DNA from: Bacillota bacterium
Lineage (GTDB): Bacteria > Bacillota > Clostridia > Peptostreptococcales > Anaerovoracaceae
DNA: 64,000 nt
Direction: 5' to 3'
Assembly (NCBI GenBank): GCA_017417045.1
Contig: JAFPZZ010000002.1
Span: forward strand, 62,001-126,000
Every line of letters begins with the position of its first letter. The stretch's first letter is position 1. The notes under the pieces were generated by a model, which saw only the letters and a list, made by a program, of their open reading frames with translations, ran no database searches and was not told the origin of the DNA. Of this stretch, positions 58,613-64,000 are shown in pieces. A program made the translations under genes and the position numbers.

Positions 58613-59504
58613 CAACAGCGAGTACAACAGGCTCAAAAAGCTCGTGGACGAGCACATCCTGGACTTCATACCCAATATCGATCCGAAGAGCAAGACGCTC
58701 TATGATTCGATGAAATACAGCCTTACGGCGGGAGGAAAGAGGCTCAGGCCGGTGCTCCTGCTCGCGGCGGTGGAGCTCTGCCGCGGCAATGCCGCGGAAT
58801 ACCTCTCGTTCGCCTGCGCGGCGGAGTATATACAGACCTATTCGCTGATACACGATGATCTTCCCGCGATGGACGACGACGATTACCGCAGGGGCAAGCT
58901 CACCAACCACAAGGTATACGGCGAGGGCATAGCCGTGCTCGCCGGAGATGGCCTGCTCTCGGCGGCTTACGAGGTCATGATAAAGAACATGCTCATGTAT
59001 CTCGACGAGCCCGAGGCGCTTAACCGCAGGGTAAGGGCCACCTACGCGCTTACAAAGGGTACGGGCTGCCGCGGCATGATATCCGGTCAGGTGGCGGATC
59101 TCGAATCCGAGAACAAGGAGTGCTCGGCCGAGATGCTCGACTTCATACACGACAATAAGACGGCTGCCTTTATCACCTCGTGCGCGATGGCCGGAGGCTA
59201 CCTCGGCGGGGCTGAGGCTTCTATGATGGAAGATCTCAGGATATACGGAAACAACCTGGGGCTCGCCTTCCAGGTCGTCGACGACATACTCGACGTCATA
59301 GGCGACGCGGAGGAGATGGGAAAGAGCACCGGCAAGGACGCCGAGCTCGGAAAGAACACATATATATCGGTCTACGGGCTCGAAAGATCCAAGGAAAGAG
59401 CCCATGAGCTGATAGGCAAGGCCCGCGAGGTCATGGAGAAATACTACGACGAGGCCGAGGTCTTCAATTACGTCCTCGATCTGCTCGAATCGCAGATAGT
59501 CTGA
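58602..59504 (+). CDS. ispA: Farnesyl diphosphate synthase / polyprenyl synthetase
   Basis: Condenses IPP with DMAPP and GPP to farnesyl diphosphate, the primer for uppS. ATG 58602 follows GGAGGA. Motifs: TAGGKRLRPVLLL, the first aspartate-rich region SLIHDDLPAMDDDDYRRG, HNDNKTAAFI-type KT motif, and the second aspartate-rich FQVVDDILDV. The 300 aa and two extra residues in the first Asp motif fit bacterial (type II) farnesyl synthases. dxs follows after four bases, giving precursor supply and use in one operon. Confidence 0.95.
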   Translation: MKLNNSEYNRLKKLVDEHILDFIPNIDPKSKTLYDSMKYSLTAGGKRLRPVLLLAAVELCRGNAAEYLSFACAAEYIQTYSLIHDDLPAMDDDDYRRGKLTNHKVYGEGIAVLAGDGLLSAAYEVMIKNMLMYLDEPEALNRRVRATYALTKGTGCRGMISGQVADLESENKECSAEMLDFIHDNKTAAFITSCAMAGGYLGGAEASMMEDLRIYGNNLGLAFQVVDDILDVIGDAEEMGKSTGKDAELGKNTYISVYGLERSKERAHELIGKAREVMEKYYDEAEVFNYVLDLLESQIV

Positions 59505-59508
59505 TCAC

Positions 59509-61320
59509 ATGAAAGCAGATCACAGAGATATCGATACAGAAAAACTGAAAAAGATGAACGGCGCGGAGCTCGAAGAGCTGTGCGCAGAGATACGCGGAGA
59601 GCTCGTAGCTTCCGTCGCGAAGAACGGCGGACATCTCGCCTCCAATCTCGGAACGGTCGAGCTCACGGTCGCCCTCCACAGGGTGTTCGATACCCCGCGC
59701 GACAAGATAGTCTGGGACGTGGGCCATCAGGCCTACGTCCACAAGATGCTGACCGGCAGGTGGGACGATATGGACAGCCTGAGGCAGCACGGCGGTCTGA
59801 GCGGCTTCCCGAAGAGGGCCGAATCCGCGCACGACATGTATGACAGCGGCCACAGCGGGACTTCGGTCTCGGCCGCGCTCGGATACGCCGCCGCGAGAGA
59901 CCTTCGGGGCGAGGACTACAGCTGCGTTGCCGTGATAGGAGACGGAGCTCTGACCGGAGGAGTGGCCTACGAGGCGCTGAACAGCGCGGGATCCATGAAG
60001 ACCCCGCTGATAGTCGTCCTCAACGACAACACCATGTCCATAGGACGAAACGTCGGCGGCATGTCGAGATATCTTCAGAGGATGAGGATGTCGAGATCCT
60101 ACCAGAGGTTCAAGCGCGGAATCAAGAACGCAGCGGACTCGAATCCCGGCCTTCTCAGAAAGCTCAGAGGCTTCAGGGACAGGATAAAGCACATCATGCT
60201 GCCGGGCCTGCTCTTTGAGGAGCTCGGCTTCAAATACTTCGGGCCTATAGACGGTCACGATATAGAGACGATGTGCGAGTTCTTCGCGGACGCGAGGGAT
60301 CTCGGGCGTCCGGTCATAATACACGTGGTCACCCAGAAGGGCAGGGGCTTCGCTCCCGCGGAGCAGAATCCGGAAAAATATCACGGGGTGAGCTCCTTCG
60401 ACGTCGAAAAGGCCGACGCCTCCTTCGACAGGGATCCGAGGGCCTGGTCCGACCGCTTCGGGGCGGCCCTGCTTGCTGAGGCGAGAAAAGACGAGCGCGT
60501 AGTCGCCGTGCACGCCGCCATGGCCGAGGGCACCGGCGTATGCATCATGAGGGACGAGCTTCCCGGAAGGGTGTTCGACGCCGGCATAGCGGAGCAGCAC
60601 GCGGTCAGCTTTGCCGCGGGGCTCGCCTTAAACGGTATGAAGCCCGTGGTCGCGATATATTCCACGTTCCTTCAGAGGGCCTACGACCAGGTCCTCACGG
60701 AGGTCTGCCTTATGGACCTTCCCGTGGTCTTCGCTGTCGACAGGGCCGGCATCACAGGCAGAGACGGTGAGACCCACCAGGGCTTATACGATATATCCTA
60801 TCTTTCCTCCATGCCAAACATGACGATCTTCTCACCCGCGGATGCCGCAGAGCTTGAGGAGATGCTAACAAAGGCTCTCTCGCTCGGAAAGCCCTGCGCG
60901 ATAAGGTATCCCAGGGGCAAGGCTCCCGACAGGCTCGAACCGGTCAGGATGGATGGGGCGGAGACCGTGATAATCTGCGACGGAGGATCGCTTCCCTACG
61001 CCAACGCGGCGGCGAAGCTGCTTGCGGCCAGGGGCATCCCGGCCGATACCTTCAGCCTGGGGACTCTCAAGCCTCTCGATGAGAAGGGCATAAGGGAGCT
61101 GCTAGGCCGCTACAGATACGCAGCGGTCATGGAGGACGGCACTTCCGAGGGCGGAATAGGAGGCCGCATAGCGGCTATGGCCCCTTCGGGCTGCCTGACT
61201 ATAGCCTGGCCGGACCGCTTCATAGAGCACGGCGGTCCCGACGAACTTAGAAAGAAATACGCTCTCGACGCTGAGGGCGTCGCCGAAAGGGTGGCAAGAT
61301 ACGTTGAAGCAAAGGCTTGA
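59509..61320 (+). CDS. dxs: 1-deoxy-D-xylulose 5-phosphate synthase
   Basis: Thiamine-diphosphate enzyme making DXP from pyruvate and glyceraldehyde 3-phosphate, the entry to the MEP pathway. Seen: GGHLASNLGTVELTVALH, VWDVGHQAYVHKMLTGR, the ThDP-binding IGDGALTGGVAYEALN, GHDIETM, and FDAGIAEQHAVSFAAGLA with the catalytic Glu, then the transketolase C-terminal domain. 603 aa, slightly shorter than usual. The cofactor links it loosely to the thiamine-uptake unit at the other end of the window. tlyA overlaps its end by 17 bases. Confidence 0.96.
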   Translation: MKADHRDIDTEKLKKMNGAELEELCAEIRGELVASVAKNGGHLASNLGTVELTVALHRVFDTPRDKIVWDVGHQAYVHKMLTGRWDDMDSLRQHGGLSGFPKRAESAHDMYDSGHSGTSVSAALGYAAARDLRGEDYSCVAVIGDGALTGGVAYEALNSAGSMKTPLIVVLNDNTMSIGRNVGGMSRYLQRMRMSRSYQRFKRGIKNAADSNPGLLRKLRGFRDRIKHIMLPGLLFEELGFKYFGPIDGHDIETMCEFFADARDLGRPVIIHVVTQKGRGFAPAEQNPEKYHGVSSFDVEKADASFDRDPRAWSDRFGAALLAEARKDERVVAVHAAMAEGTGVCIMRDELPGRVFDAGIAEQHAVSFAAGLALNGMKPVVAIYSTFLQRAYDQVLTEVCLMDLPVVFAVDRAGITGRDGETHQGLYDISYLSSMPNMTIFSPADAAELEEMLTKALSLGKPCAIRYPRGKAPDRLEPVRMDGAETVIICDGGSLPYANAAAKLLAARGIPADTFSLGTLKPLDEKGIRELLGRYRYAAVMEDGTSEGGIGGRIAAMAPSGCLTIAWPDRFIEHGGPDELRKKYALDAEGVAERVARYVEAKA

Positions 61321-62197
61321 CGTCTTTCTGACGGAAAGAGGAGATTTCCCCTCAAGACAAAAGGCCCAGGCGGCCGTGATGGCCGGCCTGGTGTATATAG
61401 ACGGACAGCTCTGCGACAAGGCCGGGACCCAGGTCGGGCCAGGCGCCGAGGTCGAGGTCAGGGGCAGCGACTGCCCCTACGTGAGCAGAGGAGGCTTCAA
61501 GCTCGAAAAGGCCCTCGATGCCTTCGGCATAGACGTGAGCGGAGCCGTGTGCCTGGATATAGGGGCGTCAACGGGAGGTTTTACCGACTGCATGCTCCAA
61601 AGAGGAGCCCTGAGGGTCTACGCCGTAGACGTCGGGACCAACCAGCTGGACTGGAAGCTCAGAAGCGATCCGAGGGTGGTCTGCATGGAGAAGACCAACT
61701 TCAGGTACTCAGTGCCCGCTGACTTTCCCGAAGCGATGGACTTCGCCTGCACCGACGTGTCCTTCATATCGCTCAGCCACATACTTCCGCCGGCATTTTC
61801 TCTGCTTAAGGACGGCGGGCTCATGGTCTGCCTAATCAAGCCTCAGTTCGAGGCAGGAAGGGAGCAGGTGGGCAAGAACGGCATAATCAGGGACCCGAAG
61901 GTGCACGAGGAAGTGATCATGAAGGTCGCGGGATACGCGACAGGCGCCGGGTTTACGATAAAAGATTTAAGTTATTCTCCTGTAAAGGGAGGAAAGGGAA
62001 ATATAGAATTTCTGATCTGCGTGGAGCGTCCCGCTTCGGGGCAGGCGTGCAGAGAAGAGAGCTCTGCGGCCGGAGCGTGCCGTGAGCCGGGCCTTGCCAA
62101 GGCGGCGGAGAGCATGCCGTGCGAGGGATTCTCGGAATTAGCGAGGGATACGGTCGCTGCCGCGCATGCGGAGCTGGATGGAAAGGCGGAGGCCTGA
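61304..62197 (+). CDS. tlyA: TlyA-family rRNA 2'-O-methyltransferase / RNA-binding protein
   Basis: Methylates cytidines of 16S and 23S rRNA in characterised members. The start TTG 61304 overlaps dxs by 17 bases. An N-terminal S4 RNA-binding domain (KQRLDVFLTERGDFPSRQKAQAAVMAGLVYIDG, about 1-65) precedes the FtsJ-like methyltransferase: SRGGFKLEKALDAFGID, CLDIGASTGGFTDCMLQRGA (SAM site), YAVDVGTNQLDWKLRSD, CTDVSFISL, LIKPQFEAGRE. About 50 Ala/Glu-rich residues are added at the C-terminus compared with typical members. The usual downstream genes argR and recN are missing; mutS follows at once. Confidence 0.93.
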   Translation: MKQRLDVFLTERGDFPSRQKAQAAVMAGLVYIDGQLCDKAGTQVGPGAEVEVRGSDCPYVSRGGFKLEKALDAFGIDVSGAVCLDIGASTGGFTDCMLQRGALRVYAVDVGTNQLDWKLRSDPRVVCMEKTNFRYSVPADFPEAMDFACTDVSFISLSHILPPAFSLLKDGGLMVCLIKPQFEAGREQVGKNGIIRDPKVHEEVIMKVAGYATGAGFTIKDLSYSPVKGGKGNIEFLICVERPASGQACREESSAAGACREPGLAKAAESMPCEGFSELARDTVAAAHAELDGKAEA

Positions 62198-64000
62198 TGG
62201 CTTATACCCCGATGATACTTCAATATCTGGAGGTCAAGAAACAGTATGAGGACTGCATACTGTTCTTCCGCCTGGGCGACTTCTACGAGATGTTCTTCGA
62301 AGACGCCATCACCGCTTCAAAGGATATGGACGTTGTGCTGACCTCCAAGGCCTGCGGGGACGGGGAAAAGGCTCCGATGTGCGGAGTCCCTTATCACTCC
62401 GTAGACGTTTATCTTTCCAGGCTGCTCGAAAAGGGGCACAAGGTCGCTATAGCGGAGCAGATGGAGGATCCCGCCGAGGCCAAGGGCATAGTCGCCAGGG
62501 AGGTCATAAGGGTAGTCACCCCGGGGACCGTCATAAGCCAGGATATGCTAGACGAGAAGAAGAACAACTTCCTCGCCTGCGTGTATACGGCGGACGAGGC
62601 GGCTGGCCTGGCCTGGTGCGACGTCTCCACGGGCGAGTTCTCGGCCACGCAGCTCTCGGGGCCTTCTCTCGCCGATCAGCTGCTCGGACAGCTCGCGAGG
62701 ATAAGCCCTAAAGAGATAATAACGAACGCGGACAGGAGCGCGGCTCCGGGGCTTTGGGAGCTCGCGGACGGCAGCGAGGAGATCTTTATATCTGTCCCGC
62801 GCGAGGCGCTCTTCTCCGACAGATCCTGCAGCGAGCGCATCTGCGCCCACTTCGGGACGGTATCTCCAAGATCCATGGGGCTCTCGCAGGAGGACGACCC
62901 CATGCTCTTCTACAGCGTGGGAGCTCTTCTCGGATATCTGATAGATACGCAGAAGCAGGAAGCCGTCCATCTCGGCGAGCTCAGCATAAGGGACGGAAGA
63001 TCGGTCATGAGCCTTGACAGGGCAACGATCAGGAACCTCGAGATAACGGAGACCATATACGACAGAAAGGTCCAGGGCTCGCTGCTCGGTATACTGGACC
63101 GCTGCGGAACCGCCATGGGCAGCCGCAGGATGAAACAGTGGCTGAGAGAACCGCTGAACCAGCTCGAAGCGATCAAAAGAAGGCTGGACAGCGTCGAGGC
63201 CCTGGCGGACGACGTGCTTCTGAGAAACGACCTCAGGAGCGCCCTTAGGTCCATATACGACCTTGAGCGCCTCAGCGGAAGGCTCGCGCTGGGCAGCGCG
63301 AATGCCCGCGATCTCATAGCGCTTAAGCAGAGCCTTGAGTGCATACCCGAGGTCAAAGCGGCGCTTCAGAGCAGCGGAGATCCTTTGCTCCTGGAGCTCG
63401 ACGGGGATATAGACCCCCTCGAAGAGCTGAGGGCTGAGATAGACGCCGCCATAAACGACGATCCGCCATTCACCGTAAGAGAAGGCGGCATGATAAAGCC
63501 CGGCTACAGCGGCGAGCTGGACGGGCTCATCGATTCAATAAAGAACGCCAAGGACTGGATAGCCTCTCTGGAGGGAAAGGAGCGCGAGCGCACCGGCATA
63601 AAGAACCTCAGGGTGGGCTTCAACAAGGTCTTCGGTTATTACATAGAGGTCTCCAACTCCAACAAGGACAACGTCCCGGACGATTACGTCAGAAAGCAGA
63701 CGCTGGTCGGGGGAGAGCGCTTCATAACCTCGGAGATGAAGGAGATGGAGGGCATAGTCCTCAACGCCCAGCTCAAGATAAACGATCTCGAGTACAGGCT
63801 CTTCACGGCCCTGAGGCTGAAGGCCATGGATCTCATCCCTTCGCTCAAGAAGAGCTCCTCAGCCATAGCCGAGTGCGACGTTCTCGCGAGCTTCGCGGAG
63901 AGCTCCGTTAAGCTGGGATACGTCAAGCCCGAGGTCAACGGAGGCGACGAGATAATCATACGCAAGGGAAGGCATCCCGTGATCGAGACCTCGATAAAGG
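62197..64000 (+). CDS. mutS: DNA mismatch repair protein MutS (3' end outside window)
   Basis: Recognises mismatches and starts repair. ATG 62197 overlaps the tlyA TGA by one base; the frame is open to the right edge, giving 601 residues of about 870. The mismatch-contact motif appears as FFRLGDFYEMFFEDA near residue 25, followed by CGVPYHSVDVYLSRLLEKGHKVAIAEQMEDP (domain I), the connector, and the lever/clamp domain with FNKVFGYYIEVSNSNKDNVPDDYVRKQTL and ERFITSEMKEME. The ATPase domain lies beyond the window. MutL probably follows. Confidence 0.97.
   Translation, partial: MAYTPMILQYLEVKKQYEDCILFFRLGDFYEMFFEDAITASKDMDVVLTSKACGDGEKAPMCGVPYHSVDVYLSRLLEKGHKVAIAEQMEDPAEAKGIVAREVIRVVTPGTVISQDMLDEKKNNFLACVYTADEAAGLAWCDVSTGEFSATQLSGPSLADQLLGQLARISPKEIITNADRSAAPGLWELADGSEEIFISVPREALFSDRSCSERICAHFGTVSPRSMGLSQEDDPMLFYSVGALLGYLIDTQKQEAVHLGELSIRDGRSVMSLDRATIRNLEITETIYDRKVQGSLLGILDRCGTAMGSRRMKQWLREPLNQLEAIKRRLDSVEALADDVLLRNDLRSALRSIYDLERLSGRLALGSANARDLIALKQSLECIPEVKAALQSSGDPLLLELDGDIDPLEELRAEIDAAINDDPPFTVREGGMIKPGYSGELDGLIDSIKNAKDWIASLEGKERERTGIKNLRVGFNKVFGYYIEVSNSNKDNVPDDYVRKQTLVGGERFITSEMKEMEGIVLNAQLKINDLEYRLFTALRLKAMDLIPSLKKSSSAIAECDVLASFAESSVKLGYVKPEVNGGDEIIIRKGRHPVIETSIK

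Overview
The window is about 64 kb of a GC-rich chromosome from a low-GC-lineage-type Gram-positive bacterium, most likely an anaerobic, gut-type member of the Clostridia. The evidence is gene order: frr-uppS-cdsA-dxr-rseP-ispG, rimP-nusA-rnpM-infB-rbfA-nrnA-truB-ribF-rpsO-pnp, dnaG-rpoD-trmK-nif3, relA-MBL-hemZ-hisS-aspS, nadD/yqeK-rsfS-leuS-rnj, and asp23-nusB-xseA-xseB-ispA-dxs-tlyA are all Firmicute neighbourhoods. A fused SecDF, a selA gene and oxygen-sensitive enzymes (IspG, HemZ) fit an anaerobe. AGG (Arg) and ATA (Ile) codons are unusually common for such GC-rich DNA. No sporulation gene is seen, and the argR-recN-spoIVB-spo0A genes that often follow tlyA in spore formers are absent, so a non-sporulating species is likely (inference).

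Layout. 1-3.8 kb: the end of an MFS transporter, a degenerate tandem repeat, selA-trxB behind a strong promoter, and an autonomous thiamine-uptake unit (promoter, TPP riboswitch, thiT, terminator). 3.8-12.5 kb: pyrH-frr-uppS-cdsA-dxr-rseP-ispG, linking UMP phosphorylation, ribosome recycling and isoprenoid/undecaprenyl-lipid synthesis, and ending in a large two-part lipoprotein. 12.6-24.1 kb: the translation/RNA operon rimP to pnp with structured leaders. 24.2-31 kb: dNTP-pool and replication genes (dut, dgt, dnaG), rpoD, trmK, a Nif3-like gene, and the RNase P RNA, followed by a palindrome of about 150 bp. 31.1-36.4 kb: an accessory-like stretch with exonuclease III, a MATE pump, 5-formyl-THF cyclo-ligase and, on the minus strand, a MatC-like permease, an unknown protein and tRNA-Leu(CAA). 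36.5-55.5 kb: yajC, secDF, relA, an MBL hydrolase, hemZ, aminoacyl-tRNA synthetases, a fused NadD-YqeK, rsfS, leuS, RNase J, ylbF, an aminopeptidase, efp and mltG. 55.5-64 kb: an apparently leaderless operon from an Asp23-family gene to tlyA and the start of mutS.

Most genes on the plus strand abut or overlap by 1-8 nt (TAATG, TGATG, ATGA junctions), so translational coupling is widespread. Isoprenoid supply is split between two operons (dxr and ispG in one, ispA and dxs in the other), both on this strand.

The most unusual points are: an RseP-type site-2 protease whose PDZ region is missing; a lipoprotein joining a PstS-like binding domain to RsiV/DUF3298-like modules where polC or proS often sits; an unknown protein with a weak resemblance to bilin reductases; a near-perfect promoter placing the Asp23-family mRNA start only a few bases before its ATG; promoters embedded in terminators; a large palindrome after rnpB; and short tandem duplications that repeatedly begin at or just after stop codons. 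No defence system, CRISPR array, prophage or insertion sequence was seen.
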